A stretch of DNA of 64,000 bases from Vibrio gangliei (GCF_026001925.1 NZ_AP021869.1:930001-994000), one strand, 5' to 3'; shown: positions 39,379 through 49,896, counted from the stretch's first letter. Program-made: numbers and translations. The notes: generated by a model not told the origin, from the sequence alone.

Positions 39379-39711
39379 AGCCTTATACCCGTTGGTTTAT
39401 TATGTTGTGACCCATCAAGTTACACTATTTTGTCAGAGCAAACCATATCAATAATCTTTGATTTCGTTATATTTGTGCGTGATTTTTGATGGAATGAGAA
39501 AATTTCACCGATTCTTGCCAAATAAGGGGGAATCTTAGCTATTCTTATACTGAAATTCTTCTTAGGAATCAGGGCACAAGTTCGCTTATTGCTTGATTTG
39601 ATCCCTTTGAAACCCTAGAGTATGCCACCTAAATAAAAAGAAAATTTTCAGTGGTGAAATACGATGCTTCTTTTCGTAATCTCTGCTGCACAAAAACAAT
39701 GAGAGGTTGAC
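39379..39711. other. Divergent promoter region between alaA and menF
   Basis: This stretch holds no gene. It is AT-rich and must contain promoters for both genes. I did not find a convincing consensus pair or a clear operator. A small stem CCAC/GTGG encloses AGAAAATTTTC near 39630-39660. Confidence 0.5.
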
Positions 39712-41028
39712 TTGTCTGAATTACATTTAGTGATTGAGCGATTAATACAACGCATTAGACATGGACAAGTTTCAAGTGAACAACGCATCTCAGAAGTTGT
39801 ACCTCTTCCGAGTGATTTCAGCGCCATAGATTGGCTCGCAGAACAAACCTTATACCCACGATTTTACTGGCAATCTCGAGATGAACGAGAAGAAGTGATC
39901 GCTCTGGCGCAGATCCATACCTTTACCGATCCATTGGCGGCTTATACTGTCATTGGTGAGCACCAGCGTGTATGGGGCGGAAAAGCGTTTGATAGCGAAC
40001 ATGCCAAAACCACTCATCAATCTTCTTATTTCTTTTTGCCGAAAATAGAACTGATTCGGCAAGATGGTCAATGGACCTTGAACGCGAACCTTTCTGTGGA
40101 TCGTGAGCGAACCATTCAAGCATTACAACAATTGAAAGCTCAGTATCCAATTATTGAGCCGCTTGTTATTCAGCCCAGCAACGTTCATTTTTCTCCACAA
40201 TTTGATGAATGGCAGCATATTTTAACCAAAGCATTAAATGCGATAGAAGCCGGTGAGTTTGAAAAAGTGGTGTTGGCAAGAAAAACTCTGGTGGAGCTTG
40301 CTAAACCGATCAGGGCCACGCAGCTATTAAAATCAAGCCGTGAGAAAAATCGACATAGTTTCCATTTTTTATTGTCACTGGCAGAAAACCAAAGTTTTGT
40401 CGGTTCAACACCAGAGCGTTTATATCGCCGCCTTGGAGAGATGATTGAAACTGAAGCCTTGGCTGGGACGATAGGACGCGGCAATGATCCGGTGGAAGAT
40501 AAAAAACTGGCCGACTGGCTACTTAATGATGATAAAAATCGGCGTGAAAATCAGATTGTGGTGGATGACATTATTGAGCGCTTAGCGCCTTATACCGAAA
40601 ACATTGATGTGCAAGAGCAAGCTCAACTGATTCAACTGCGTAAAGTTCAACATCTTAAACGCCATATTGCAGGGCAATTATCTCCTGGGATTCGTGGAGT
40701 GCAATTGCTTGGGGCTCTGCAGCCTACAGCGGCAATTGCTGGTTTACCGCGCCAAGATGCTTTGAATTTTATCCGCATGAATGAGCCCTTTACTCGCGGT
40801 TGGTACAGCGGTTCAGTGGGCTATTTTGGTCATAATAAAGCTGAGTTTTGTGTTTCCATTCGTAGCGCATCATTGGTGGATAATACCGTGAAATTGTATG
40901 CTGGCGCAGGCATTGTGGCTGGTTCGGAAGCCGAATTTGAATGGCAAGAATTAAACCGAAAAACCGCAACTTTGCTGAATTTAATCAGCGATTATCCGAT
41001 AGAAAATGAACGTGGTGAACAAGCATGA
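39712..41028 (+). CDS. menF: Isochorismate synthase MenF
   Basis: A 438-residue chorismate-utilising enzyme that makes isochorismate, the first step of menaquinone synthesis. The C-terminal half (about 170-430) has FEKVVLARKTLVEL, ETEALAGTIGRG and the end block RGWYSGSVGYFG with EFCVSIRSA and LYAGAGIVAGSEAE. The start codon is TTG, supported by GAGAGG 6 bases upstream and no nearby ATG. An EntC/DhbC siderophore role is unlikely because the gene leads a men operon. The stop overlaps menD (ATGA). Confidence 0.93.
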   Translation: MSELHLVIERLIQRIRHGQVSSEQRISEVVPLPSDFSAIDWLAEQTLYPRFYWQSRDEREEVIALAQIHTFTDPLAAYTVIGEHQRVWGGKAFDSEHAKTTHQSSYFFLPKIELIRQDGQWTLNANLSVDRERTIQALQQLKAQYPIIEPLVIQPSNVHFSPQFDEWQHILTKALNAIEAGEFEKVVLARKTLVELAKPIRATQLLKSSREKNRHSFHFLLSLAENQSFVGSTPERLYRRLGEMIETEALAGTIGRGNDPVEDKKLADWLLNDDKNRRENQIVVDDIIERLAPYTENIDVQEQAQLIQLRKVQHLKRHIAGQLSPGIRGVQLLGALQPTAAIAGLPRQDALNFIRMNEPFTRGWYSGSVGYFGHNKAEFCVSIRSASLVDNTVKLYAGAGIVAGSEAEFEWQELNRKTATLLNLISDYPIENERGEQA

Positions 41029-42809
41029 GTCAAGCTGGCCTAAATAGAGTTTGGTCGCAAGCTATATTAGAAACCATTGCGACTGCTGGCGTTAAGCATA
41101 TTTGTATTGCACCGGGGTCACGTTCGACGCCATTAAGCTTAGAAGCCTTGGAATTAGCTGAACGTTCGGGCGTCACCATTCATACCCATTTTGATGAACG
41201 AGGTTTAGGCTTTCTTGCACTTGGTTTAGCCAAAGCCACTCAGCAACCGGTCGCCATTATTGTGACGTCTGGAACGGCGGTTGCCAATTTATTACCCAGT
41301 ACTGCAGAATCGGGGTTAACCGGTGAAAAGTTGGTGTTATTGACGGCGGATCGTCCATTGAGTCTGGTTGGCGTTGGAGCGAATCAAGCCATTGTGCAAA
41401 AAGGCATTTTTTCATCTCATGTACGTAAGAGTGTGTTATTGCCTAGCCCAAGTAGGCAAGCCAGTTTAAGTGAAGAGTTGACGCCAATTAAGCAAGGCTT
41501 GGCTTATCAATCGTTAGTAGGCGGCGCTCTACATATAAATTGCCCATTTCCAGAGCCCTTGTATATTCAATCGGATACTGAAAAAGATCCGTATTTAACG
41601 CAGCTAAATTTAACGGAGCTAACGGGTGCGACAAAGGCAACAAGCGATGTTGCTGATTTGGCTAAATTGTATCCAAGTTACAACGTGCCGGAATTAACCA
41701 ACAGCTTACAACAAGGTCTTGTCAATCAACTGCCGACGTTAAAGACGGTGGTGGTGATTGGTAAAATGCCATTATCCGATGCGCAAAACGTTCAGCAATG
41801 GGCACAGCAAATGGGCTGGCCAATTCTTGCCGATCCCCAGTCCGGTGTCAGTTCCGAATGGGCACACTTTGATCTATGGCTGCAACATCCACACTATTTT
41901 AATGCCTTATCACAAGCGCAGTGTATTTTACAGTTTGGTGCGCGTATCGTTTCTAAACGCTTAGCGCAATGGACCAAACAAGTCGTTACCGAACGCAATT
42001 GCCATTATTGGCTGTTTGAACCGACAGCCAGTGTATTGAACCCTGACCGTTTACCGCAATTACGAACCGTCGCGTCGATTCCTGACTGTATTTCATTATT
42101 GAGCTCTATGATTAATGCGCCTGCGAACACTTCGAATTGGGCTGAAACATTAAAACCAGCCTCTAAGGAAGTGGAGCACTGCGCAATGGCGATAAAACGC
42201 GATAACGTGTTGACGGAATGTCAGTTGGCATTGCGTATTGATGAGCTCGTTGAGTTGATGCCCAACCGAGAGTTATTTGTTGGGAATAGTTTAATCGTAC
42301 GCTTGTTGGATATGCTTTCTAAGTTTGAAAACGTGAATGTGCATACCAATCGTGGCGCATCTGGGATTGATGGTTTGGTTGCGACGGCAGCCGGTGTGCA
42401 AAGAGCCCAACAATCATCAATGCTGACTCTGATTGGCGATACCTCTCTTCTTTATGATGTTAATTCGCTGGCATTACTCACTCGCAATAATCAACCGCAT
42501 GTGGTGATTGTGACCAATAACGATGGCGGGGCGATTTTTGATTTATTGCCGGTGCCTGAGCGGCAAAAGCAAGCGCTATATCAAATGCCACACGGTTATC
42601 AATTTGAGTTTGCAGCTAAGCAGTTTGGGCTACACTATACAAACCCAGGCTGTTGGCTTGAGTGTCGAGAAGCGATTGAAGATTATCTTGTTTGCTTTGG
42701 CAATGGTGAGACTCAAAGCGCGTTATTAGTAGAAATTAGCTCGCCACCAGAGCAAGCATCACAACAAATAAAAACCATAACACAGGCAATGAAATCCCAT
42801 GTTGTATAG
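41025..42809 (+). CDS. menD: SEPHCHC synthase MenD
   Basis: A 594-residue thiamine-diphosphate enzyme that condenses isochorismate with 2-oxoglutarate. HICIAPGSRSTPLSLEAL and HTHFDERGLGFLALGLAK form the PYR domain, with the ThDP glutamate in FDERG. NRGASGIDGLVATAAGV and LIGDTSLLYDVNSLALL form the PP domain with the metal-binding GDxSxxxD pattern. The length is near the E. coli enzyme (556) with small insertions. It overlaps menF by 4 bp and menH by 11 bp, so the three are translationally coupled. Confidence 0.95.
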   Translation: MSQAGLNRVWSQAILETIATAGVKHICIAPGSRSTPLSLEALELAERSGVTIHTHFDERGLGFLALGLAKATQQPVAIIVTSGTAVANLLPSTAESGLTGEKLVLLTADRPLSLVGVGANQAIVQKGIFSSHVRKSVLLPSPSRQASLSEELTPIKQGLAYQSLVGGALHINCPFPEPLYIQSDTEKDPYLTQLNLTELTGATKATSDVADLAKLYPSYNVPELTNSLQQGLVNQLPTLKTVVVIGKMPLSDAQNVQQWAQQMGWPILADPQSGVSSEWAHFDLWLQHPHYFNALSQAQCILQFGARIVSKRLAQWTKQVVTERNCHYWLFEPTASVLNPDRLPQLRTVASIPDCISLLSSMINAPANTSNWAETLKPASKEVEHCAMAIKRDNVLTECQLALRIDELVELMPNRELFVGNSLIVRLLDMLSKFENVNVHTNRGASGIDGLVATAAGVQRAQQSSMLTLIGDTSLLYDVNSLALLTRNNQPHVVIVTNNDGGAIFDLLPVPERQKQALYQMPHGYQFEFAAKQFGLHYTNPGCWLECREAIEDYLVCFGNGETQSALLVEISSPPEQASQQIKTITQAMKSHVV

Positions 42810-43617
42810 CCAAATTGTTGATCATACACCTCAAAACGAGCCTCGTACATTGCCGATTCCTGTGTTTCTGCATGGCTTTTTAGGCTCTAGCCAAGACTGG
42901 GCCGACAGCCTAGAGCATTTGCATTGTGACGCAGCGATTCAAGTGGATTTGCCTTGTCATGGCGGCAGTAAATATTGCGAAGTGGAAGATTTTGTTCAGG
43001 CTTGTCAGCAAGTTGAACTCACCATTTTATCGAAATTGAAAAAAGCAGGTATTGACACTTCAACGCCACTGGTACTGATCGGTTATTCTCTCGGAGCCCG
43101 TGTGACAATGTACGGCCTAGCTGAAAGCGCCTTTCCTCAATTGAATATTTGTGGTGCGGTGTTAGAGGGCGGTAATTTTGGCCTGAAAACTGAAGAAGAC
43201 AAAGTTCTGCGTTGGGAAAATGATAAACATTGGTCACGTCGTTTTGCCACAGAAGCCATTGATGAAGTCCTAGAGGATTGGTATCAGCAAGGGGTATTTG
43301 CTTCTCTGACCGCGACGCAAAGGGCCGAATTGGTTGAACTGCGTAGTGATAATCTCGGTTCTCAACTCGGCTGTATGTTGCGTGCGACTTCACTGGCTAA
43401 ACAGCCTTATCTGTTAGACACCCTCAAACAACTCCCGATTCCTCTGCTGTATATTTGTGGAGAGAAGGACGACAAATTTCAGTCTCTCGCAAAGCAAAGT
43501 GGCCTGACTTACCACTCCGTGAGCCAAGCTGGTCATAATGTTCACCATGAGCAGCCGGCAAAATTTGCGGCCATCGTTGCCGAGTTTATTCACCAATTTC
43601 ATCCATCTTCTAAGTAA
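42799..43617 (+). CDS. menH: SHCHC synthase MenH
   Basis: A 272-residue alpha/beta hydrolase that eliminates pyruvate from SEPHCHC. The oxyanion region is PVFLHGFLGSSQDW, the nucleophile is S97 in LIGYSLGARVTMYGL, and the histidine is in SQAGHNVHHEQP. The start overlaps the end of menD. In other Vibrio genomes menB usually comes next, but here menC follows after only 43 bp. Confidence 0.92.
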   Translation: MLYSQIVDHTPQNEPRTLPIPVFLHGFLGSSQDWADSLEHLHCDAAIQVDLPCHGGSKYCEVEDFVQACQQVELTILSKLKKAGIDTSTPLVLIGYSLGARVTMYGLAESAFPQLNICGAVLEGGNFGLKTEEDKVLRWENDKHWSRRFATEAIDEVLEDWYQQGVFASLTATQRAELVELRSDNLGSQLGCMLRATSLAKQPYLLDTLKQLPIPLLYICGEKDDKFQSLAKQSGLTYHSVSQAGHNVHHEQPAKFAAIVAEFIHQFHPSSK

Positions 43618-43660
43618 TACTTTATAACGTAAGTAACGATTTATAACTGAAGAAATTATT

Positions 43661-44713
43661 ATGCCTTTAGACCAATCTGGCGCACGTAGCGCAAAACTCT
43701 ATCGTTATCAAATTCCTATGGACAGTGGCGTGATTGTACGCGATCAACGTTTATTACAGCGAAATGGGTATATTATTGAATTAAAAGATTCCGGTAAGAT
43801 TGGCTATGGTGAATGCGCTCCTTTACCCGGTTTTAGCCAAGAAACGCTCGAAGAAGTTGAGGTACAACTGAAAGAAGCTTTAGAACACTGGTATCAAACT
43901 GGCCTGTGGTCTGATTGGAATCAATATGCGCCGAGTGTGGCATTTGCTTTGTCGATGGCGCAAGCAGAACTTTCGAATCTTTTGCCGGAACAAGGTGAAT
44001 ATCGTGCTGCACCATTATGTTCTGGCGATCCGGATGAATTATTACCAGTGTTTGATGCAATGGAAGAAACAGGCAGGCAAAAAGTAGCCAAAGTGAAAGT
44101 CGGCTTATACGAACCGATTCGCGATGGCATGCTGGTGAACTTATTTTTAGAATCGATTCCTGATTTGCAATTAAGGTTAGATGCAAACCGTAGTTGGACA
44201 TTAGAAAAAGCGCTCAAATTTGCTCAATACGTATCACCGGAATATCGTGCACGCATTGCATTTTTGGAAGAGCCTTGTAAAACCGAAAGCCTAAGCAGGG
44301 ATTTTGCTCAGAAAACCGGTATCACAATTGCGTGGGATGAAGCGTTACAACAAACGGATTTTAATGAAATCGAATTAGATTCCTTGTTTGGCCAAGAATC
44401 GCTCGGTGAACGTTTTCTTGGTGAACACGTCGGCGCGTGGGTAATAAAACCTACCTTGATTGGTTCGCTGGAACGTTGTAATCAACTGATTGATTTTGCT
44501 CATCAGCATGGCATTCAAACCGTGATCAGTTCGAGTATTGAATCGAGCTTAGGTCTCAATCAATTAGCCCGTTTGTCCGCATGGAAAACCCCTGAGCAAA
44601 CACCGGGGCTAGATACCTTACAATTATTCCAAACTCAATTGGAAGTTACTTGGCCAGGCTGTCCGTTGCCGGTTACTTTACTTTCAGATCAGCAGCTTAT
44701 TCAACAATGGTAA
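43661..44713 (+). CDS. menC: o-Succinylbenzoate synthase MenC
   Basis: A 350-residue enolase-superfamily dehydratase. KVKVGLYEP supplies the KxK lysines. The metal ligands are in [16 protein letters not shown] and IAWDEAL, and [13 protein letters not shown] supplies the second catalytic lysine. [15 protein letters not shown] marks the N-terminal capping domain. It makes o-succinylbenzoate from SHCHC. It is separated from menE by 6 bp. The gene for the next but one enzyme, MenB, is absent from its usual place. Confidence 0.94.
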   Translation: MPLDQSGARSAKLYRYQIPMDSGVIVRDQRLLQRNGYIIELKDSGKIGYGECAPLPGFSQETLEEVEVQLKEALEHWYQTGLWSDWNQYAPSVAFALSMAQAELSNLLPEQGEYRAAPLCSGDPDELLPVFDAMEETGRQKVAKVKVGLYEPIRDGMLVNLFLESIPDLQLRLDANRSWTLEKALKFAQYVSPEYRARIAFLEEPCKTESLSRDFAQKTGITIAWDEALQQTDFNEIELDSLFGQESLGERFLGEHVGAWVIKPTLIGSLERCNQLIDFAHQHGIQTVISSSIESSLGLNQLARLSAWKTPEQTPGLDTLQLFQTQLEVTWPGCPLPVTLLSDQQLIQQW

Positions 44714-44719
44714 TGGCTT

Positions 44720-46117
44720 GTGGACCTTATTCAGCAAGTGTGTCAAACACCTCAATATCAAGCTAATCCGATAGCGTTAAAGACACCAAATCGAGCCTAT
44801 ACTTGGCAACAGTTAGATGAACAGGTTGATGCCATCGCTTTAATCATGCAAACCCAAGGTGTGGTTGCTGGCAGCGTCATTGCTTTAGTGAGTAAGAATA
44901 ATGTTGAAGCGCTGTTATTGTATCTCGCATCCCTTCGGTTAGGTGCGCTTTGTGCCTTGATGCCACCGCAACCTAAAATGGCGATGCAACAAAAACTCGA
45001 TATCATTCAGGCGGATTTTATTTGGTCCGGTGATATTGATAATCATGAGCTTGCTGAATTACCACAGACACGATTGCATTTAGAGCATGTCGGTCGCAAC
45101 ACCCGCTTAATGGCATCCTCACATACCTTTCACGCTGAACAATTGGCCAGTATTGTGTTTACATCTGGCTCAACCGGTGTACCTAAAGCGGTGGTACATG
45201 CTGCTAAACATCATCTTGCTAGTGCAAAAGGTTTGACTGAAAAGTTTGAATTTACCAACCGTGATACATGGTTACTCAGTTTGCCGATGTACCATGTCTC
45301 GGGTTTATCCATCATTTGGCGTTGGCTTGCGAAAAGGGCGTGCTTGGCGATTGGTTCTGGTCAACTGGAACAAGATATTAGCGTAGTGACACATGCTTCT
45401 TTGGTGCCTATCCAACTGCAACGCTTATTCGACTCTGGCATACCGTTGCCCTTAAAACGAGTGTTGCTCGGAGGTTCTCATATTCCGATGCCGCTTATTG
45501 AGCAAGCCCAACAAAAAGGGATTGAATGTTGGCTAGGTTATGGGATGACAGAGAGCGCTTCGACGGTTATTGCCAAGCCGGTTGATGGTAGCCCATCAGC
45601 AGGTTGGTTATTGCCTTATCGCAAAATCAAACTTGAAAATGGTCGAATCTATGTGGCTGGTGACACGCTTGCAGCAGGGTATTTAGCTCACGGGCAATTA
45701 ACGCCTTTAGTGAGTGAAGAACAGCCGTGGTTTGATACGAAAGATTTGGCGCAGCGATATGTTCAAGATGGCAAACCCGATGAATTTATTATTGTGGGGC
45801 GTGCCGATAATCAATTTATTTCCGGTGGTGAGAATATTCATTGTGAGGAAATTGAGTCTGCTTTATTAAAGTACCCTGACATCAAACAAGCCTTGGTGAT
45901 TCCAGTCGAAGATACACAATATGGCTATCGTCCCGTGGCTTTTATTGATGCTGAGAGCCCGCTTGACACCCAAGCATATCAAGCTTTTTTGCAGCAATAC
46001 CTACAAAAGTTTAAGTGCCCAGAACGCTACTATTTATTGCCGCAAGAGCTTATGAATACCGGGATTAAAATCTCTCGCGCAGCATTGAAAGCCTACTACC
46101 AACAACACCTGTCTTAA
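44720..46117 (+). CDS. menE: o-Succinylbenzoate-CoA ligase MenE
   Basis: A 465-residue adenylate-forming enzyme that activates o-succinylbenzoate to its CoA ester. The ATP-binding loop is IVFTSGSTGVPKAVVH. The A5 motif is WLGYGMTESAS, A7 is WFDTKDLAQ and A8 follows in GRADNQFISGGENIHCEEIE. The start is GTG at 44720, the only suitable start close to the menC stop, with little ribosome-binding site, so coupling to menC is likely. The product would be the MenB substrate. Confidence 0.92.
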   Translation: MDLIQQVCQTPQYQANPIALKTPNRAYTWQQLDEQVDAIALIMQTQGVVAGSVIALVSKNNVEALLLYLASLRLGALCALMPPQPKMAMQQKLDIIQADFIWSGDIDNHELAELPQTRLHLEHVGRNTRLMASSHTFHAEQLASIVFTSGSTGVPKAVVHAAKHHLASAKGLTEKFEFTNRDTWLLSLPMYHVSGLSIIWRWLAKRACLAIGSGQLEQDISVVTHASLVPIQLQRLFDSGIPLPLKRVLLGGSHIPMPLIEQAQQKGIECWLGYGMTESASTVIAKPVDGSPSAGWLLPYRKIKLENGRIYVAGDTLAAGYLAHGQLTPLVSEEQPWFDTKDLAQRYVQDGKPDEFIIVGRADNQFISGGENIHCEEIESALLKYPDIKQALVIPVEDTQYGYRPVAFIDAESPLDTQAYQAFLQQYLQKFKCPERYYLLPQELMNTGIKISRAALKAYYQQHLS

Positions 46118-46300
46118 TTATCTTCTTGTCGAACAGTTATCAACATTGGTTATGTATTAGCACAAAAGTGTATTTATGGCTTTAGTGAAATGCCTTCATA
46201 CTAAATCCTAATGCTTAAACAAGGATACTCACTATTTATCTATACAGATTAATTATCTGTAAAGACTGAATAATTTGAGCGTAAGTATAAAAGGATGACA

Positions 46301-46477
46301 ATGATGAAATTATTACTGGTTGCGATTGTAGCGGCTTTATTCGGAGTTTCTATTTCGACAGAAGGGCTAGTGGCGGCATTAGCGGCATTATTGGCTTTTG
46401 CTGCTGTGATTGTATGGGCTTGGAAAAGTAAGCAAGCGGTACATAGAAATGAGGCCCATACCGAGCCTCATGTGTAA
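46301..46477 (+). CDS. Small membrane protein, unknown
   Basis: A 58-residue protein. Residues 1-42 form one long or two short hydrophobic helices (MMKLLLVAIVAALFGVS and ALAALLAFAAVIVWAW). A basic, His- and Glu-rich tail follows. I chose ATG 46301 because AAGG at 46291-46294 is 6 bases upstream; ATG 46295 is too close to that site. It resembles no family I know. It sits alone between menE and a convergent transporter gene. Good ribosome-binding context and composition favour a real gene. Confidence 0.6.
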   Translation: MMKLLLVAIVAALFGVSISTEGLVAALAALLAFAAVIVWAWKSKQAVHRNEAHTEPHV

Positions 46478-46509
46478 TACAGTTAACCTGAAGTCAAGTT
46501 AGTTACGTG

Positions 46510-47442
46510 TTATTGAATGTGCGTCATGATGTAAGTGAGTGAGCTGATAGAAATGATCGCCCATAAAATGACACCAAACAGCATAGGTTTAGGCCCAGCC
46601 TCTTTTAGTTTACCAACCGATATGCCACAACCAATTAGGAATAAGCATAGCACCAGTGTCTGCTTCGCGATGCTATAAATCCCATGGTAAATCGTTGAGA
46701 ACTGAGGTACTTGGTCACAAAATACAATCGCTAAGCAGTAGAAGATGATGAAGAATGGAATGGTAATTTTTTTACTTTCACTCTTAAACATCATGGCACT
46801 AATGAACGCGACTGGCACAATCCATAACGCACGAGCAAGTTTCAATGTGGTGGCAATTTGCAGTGATTGTTCACCGTATGCTTGAGCGGCACCCACGACT
46901 GACGATGTGTCGTGAATGGCAATGGCCGCCCATGTGCCAAATTGTGTCTGGCTTAACCCTAGAGCATGACCGACTACTGGAAACAGGAATAAAGCCACTG
47001 AGTTCAATACGAACACCACAGCCAATGCCATACCAACCGGTTGATCTTTGGCGTTAATCGCAGGCGCAACCGCGGCAATCGCACTCCCACCACAAATTGC
47101 TGTACCTGACGCAATCAAATGACCTATTTCGCGGTCGAGTTTCATTTTTTTAGCAACCAGTGTGCCGATAATTAAGGTGCTGAAAATGCTAGTGACAATA
47201 ATGCCAAAACCTTGAGCCGTCGCATGAATCGCTTGGTCAATGTTGATACCAAAACCAAGACCGATAATGGAGTAAGACAAAAGCTTTTTGGTGATCTTGG
47301 TAACCGGAATGCTGTGTGGGACAAACCCAAAGCTAGTCAATAAAAAACCTAACGTTAAAGCGATAGGTGAGCTCACCCAAGGTGTAAAGCAAGCTAATGC
47401 TGCCAGTACAAATACACCGTAGTTTCGAATGTAAGATGTCAT
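46510..47442 (-). CDS. YeiH family putative sulfate exporter
   Basis: A 310-residue protein of the UPF0324/YeiH family (Cons_hypoth698), with about nine to ten membrane helices. Family blocks are [52 protein letters not shown] and [17 protein letters not shown]. Some members are linked to sulfate or taurine-derived sulfite export, but the substrate here is unproven. No sulfonate genes or YeiE-like LysR regulator gene are adjacent. Confidence 0.88.
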   Translation of the reverse strand: MTSYIRNYGVFVLAALACFTPWVSSPIALTLGFLLTSFGFVPHSIPVTKITKKLLSYSIIGLGFGINIDQAIHATAQGFGIIVTSIFSTLIIGTLVAKKMKLDREIGHLIASGTAICGGSAIAAVAPAINAKDQPVGMALAVVFVLNSVALFLFPVVGHALGLSQTQFGTWAAIAIHDTSSVVGAAQAYGEQSLQIATTLKLARALWIVPVAFISAMMFKSESKKITIPFFIIFYCLAIVFCDQVPQFSTIYHGIYSIAKQTLVLCLFLIGCGISVGKLKEAGPKPMLFGVILWAIISISSLTYIMTHIQ

Positions 47443-47549
47443 CTGAGACCTAAATGATTGCAGTAAGAAAGAGTGTGCAGCTTATCGCAAAAATCAGGTT
47501 TAGTAAGTTTTAATAAATTAAACTATGAGTTTTGTTTTCCAAAACATAT

Positions 47550-48851
47550 TTAATGTGGTTGTTTAATCGTGTGCCCTTTAAAGCGATTTACAAATACGAG
47601 CATCATTAATAAATTGACCGCGCCAAGCAGAATGAAAAAATGCGGAATGGTCATGGCAAGCAGAGATAAACAGATAATGCCCGCAATCGCACTACCAACC
47701 ATGTACAGCGCGTTGTAGATGTTATTCGCGGCTATGACTTGAGCGCGAGTTTGATCGCTGGCAGAGGTTTGCATCAAGGTATAAAGAGGCACGATAAACA
47801 GCCCACCGCACACGCCTAGCCCAAGTAAAGATAAAATGACGAAGTAAACTTCAACATGGGAGAGTAGGTTGGTAATGGTGAGAGGAGTAGGGGAAGTAGC
47901 CGGTGTTGTGATGCCAAGCAATAAGCTGCAGAGTGAAATACCGAACCCACCGATAAACATCAATGATAAGCGAATTTTATGGTGAGATAATTTGGCGCAA
48001 AGTAAAGATCCAATTGCAATGCCAACCGAGAATAGCGCTAACAAAAATGACACGCTGGTGGAATCACCATTTAAGTTGTGTTTCGTGAAGTTAGGAAACT
48101 GGGTGAGATAACTGGCTCCTAAAAACCAAAACCAACTGATGGCCATAATAGCGGTATAGATGGTGTTGTCACTTTTGACTAAGCGGAAGGTTTGTTTCGT
48201 ATGCACAATTGGTTGCCAACTAAATCGAGCTTGAGCAATGTGAGTGTTCGCTTTAGGAATAAATAGGCTTGAAATAAAGCCGAATATGGCAAAGGTCACT
48301 ACGGCGATTGCTGTGAGTGTATAAGCATGTGGCGCAGCGACTAAAAAACCGGCGCCTATCGTACCGAATAAAATGGCAAGAAAAGTCCCCGTTTCTACCC
48401 AAGCATTACCTTTAATTAATTCATCTGGGTGCAAATGTTGAGGCAGTAATGCGTATTTGACTGGACCAAAAAAAGCAGATTGTGTCCCCATCAGAAATAG
48501 AAGAATCAGTAACGCAATGTAACTGTGAGTGACAAAGCTTATTGCGCCTAAAGACATAATCATGATCTCTGCAAACTTAACCCAGCGGATTAACGTCGAC
48601 TTTTCATATTGATCGGTTAAAACGCCGGCACTGGCTGAGAATAAGAAAAAAGGCAGAATAAATACGCCAGCTGCCATATTAATGAATAGAGTGCTCGACA
48701 TGGGAATGGCATCGACGCTAGCGAATGCGACAAAAATCAACAGGGTGTTTTTATAAATGTTGTCGTTAAAGGCACCAAAAAATTGCGTCACGAAATATGG
48801 AAAAAAGCGGCGTGATAAAAAAACAGATGTGGGTGAAGGTTGATTATCCAT
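47550..48851 (-). CDS. MFS transporter, LplT-like
   Basis: A 433-residue 12-helix major facilitator. The start region FFPYFVTQFFGAFNDNIYKNTLLIF resembles the transporter half of LplT-PlsC-Aas fusion proteins that flip lysophospholipids for re-acylation. SAFFGPVKYALLPQHL is another family-like block. No acyltransferase domain is attached or adjacent, so the role is uncertain. ATG 48851 is preferred because AAGG lies 6 bases upstream; ATG 48857 is directly after that site. Confidence 0.82.
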   Translation of the reverse strand: MDNQPSPTSVFLSRRFFPYFVTQFFGAFNDNIYKNTLLIFVAFASVDAIPMSSTLFINMAAGVFILPFFLFSASAGVLTDQYEKSTLIRWVKFAEIMIMSLGAISFVTHSYIALLILLFLMGTQSAFFGPVKYALLPQHLHPDELIKGNAWVETGTFLAILFGTIGAGFLVAAPHAYTLTAIAVVTFAIFGFISSLFIPKANTHIAQARFSWQPIVHTKQTFRLVKSDNTIYTAIMAISWFWFLGASYLTQFPNFTKHNLNGDSTSVSFLLALFSVGIAIGSLLCAKLSHHKIRLSLMFIGGFGISLCSLLLGITTPATSPTPLTITNLLSHVEVYFVILSLLGLGVCGGLFIVPLYTLMQTSASDQTRAQVIAANNIYNALYMVGSAIAGIICLSLLAMTIPHFFILLGAVNLLMMLVFVNRFKGHTIKQPH

Positions 48852-48992
48852 TTTCATCCTTGAGCAGTTGAATGATGAGCTGATTATTAAGTGAACAAGT
48901 TGCAATATTCTGAAACATAGCAATAGTGTACACCGACTTTATTACCGTTATGATGAAATCAGTCTTAAATAATCACAATAAAAAGGGATCTT

Positions 48993-49868
48993 ATGAACCG
49001 TTTTTTTATCATGGCCGCATTGATCATGGTTTCAGTTGTAGCAGCACCTATTGCTGAAGCAAAACGCTTTGGCGGTGGTAAATCATTTGGGAAAAGCTTT
49101 AAAACTGCGCCTGCGCCAAAACAAAATGTTCAAAATACCAACTCAATTAATAAAAAGCCTGACGCAACGACTCCTCGCCGTGGTGGCATGATGGGGGGAA
49201 TGCTAGGTGGCTTATTAGCTGGTGGTTTACTGGCTTCATTATTCATGGGCGGTGGTTTTGAAGGCATTCAATTCTTCGATATTTTAATCATTGGTTTACT
49301 CGCTTTTGTCGCCTTTAAATTCTTGCGCGGAATGATGGGGGCGAAACAAGGTTCAATGAATCGAGGGCCACAAGCCGCGTATTCAGGTGCCATGAATCGT
49401 CAACAGTTCGAGCAACCGAATGTACAGAACTTCGAGCAGCCGCAATCTATGGGCGGATTTGGTGCAACAGGACATTCTGATGTACCGCACAATTACCCAC
49501 CGGGGTTTGACCGTGCTGCATTTATTGAAGGTTCACGTGAGCATTATCGTATTCTTCAAGGTGCGTGGAACTTTAATCAGCTTGATAAGATTGAAGAATA
49601 TGTCAGCCCAAGTTTGTTTGAACAATTGAAAGCAGAACGTGCCCAATTGCACGGTGACCAACATACTGACGTTATGTATGTCGATGCTGATATTGTACGC
49701 GGTGATTATGATACGACTAAAGCAGAACTTAGCTTGCAGTTTACCGGACGTTACCGTGATGCGGTTGAAGGTGTGGAAGAAGACATTGATGAAGTGTGGC
49801 ATTTAGAGCGTAATTTGACCGTTCAAAACGCGCCTTGGTTGATTGTTGGTATTCAAACCAATTCTTAA
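48993..49868 (+). CDS. Tim44-like domain protein
   Basis: A 291-residue exported or membrane protein. The signal peptide ends AEA-K at about 23, followed by a Lys/Gly-rich region. A Met/Gly-rich hydrophobic segment (GGMMGGMLGGLLAGGLLASL) and a second helix (IQFFDILIIGLLAFVAF) come next. The Tim44-like domain covers about 165-290, with a helix then beta sheet ending WHLERNLTVQNAPWLIVGIQ. Bacterial members may bind membranes or lipids; the function is not established. AAAAAGGGATC precedes the start. Confidence 0.85.
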   Translation: MNRFFIMAALIMVSVVAAPIAEAKRFGGGKSFGKSFKTAPAPKQNVQNTNSINKKPDATTPRRGGMMGGMLGGLLAGGLLASLFMGGGFEGIQFFDILIIGLLAFVAFKFLRGMMGAKQGSMNRGPQAAYSGAMNRQQFEQPNVQNFEQPQSMGGFGATGHSDVPHNYPPGFDRAAFIEGSREHYRILQGAWNFNQLDKIEEYVSPSLFEQLKAERAQLHGDQHTDVMYVDADIVRGDYDTTKAELSLQFTGRYRDAVEGVEEDIDEVWHLERNLTVQNAPWLIVGIQTNS

Positions 49869-49896
49869 TATTTCTATATAGATTTGAAACTATAAG

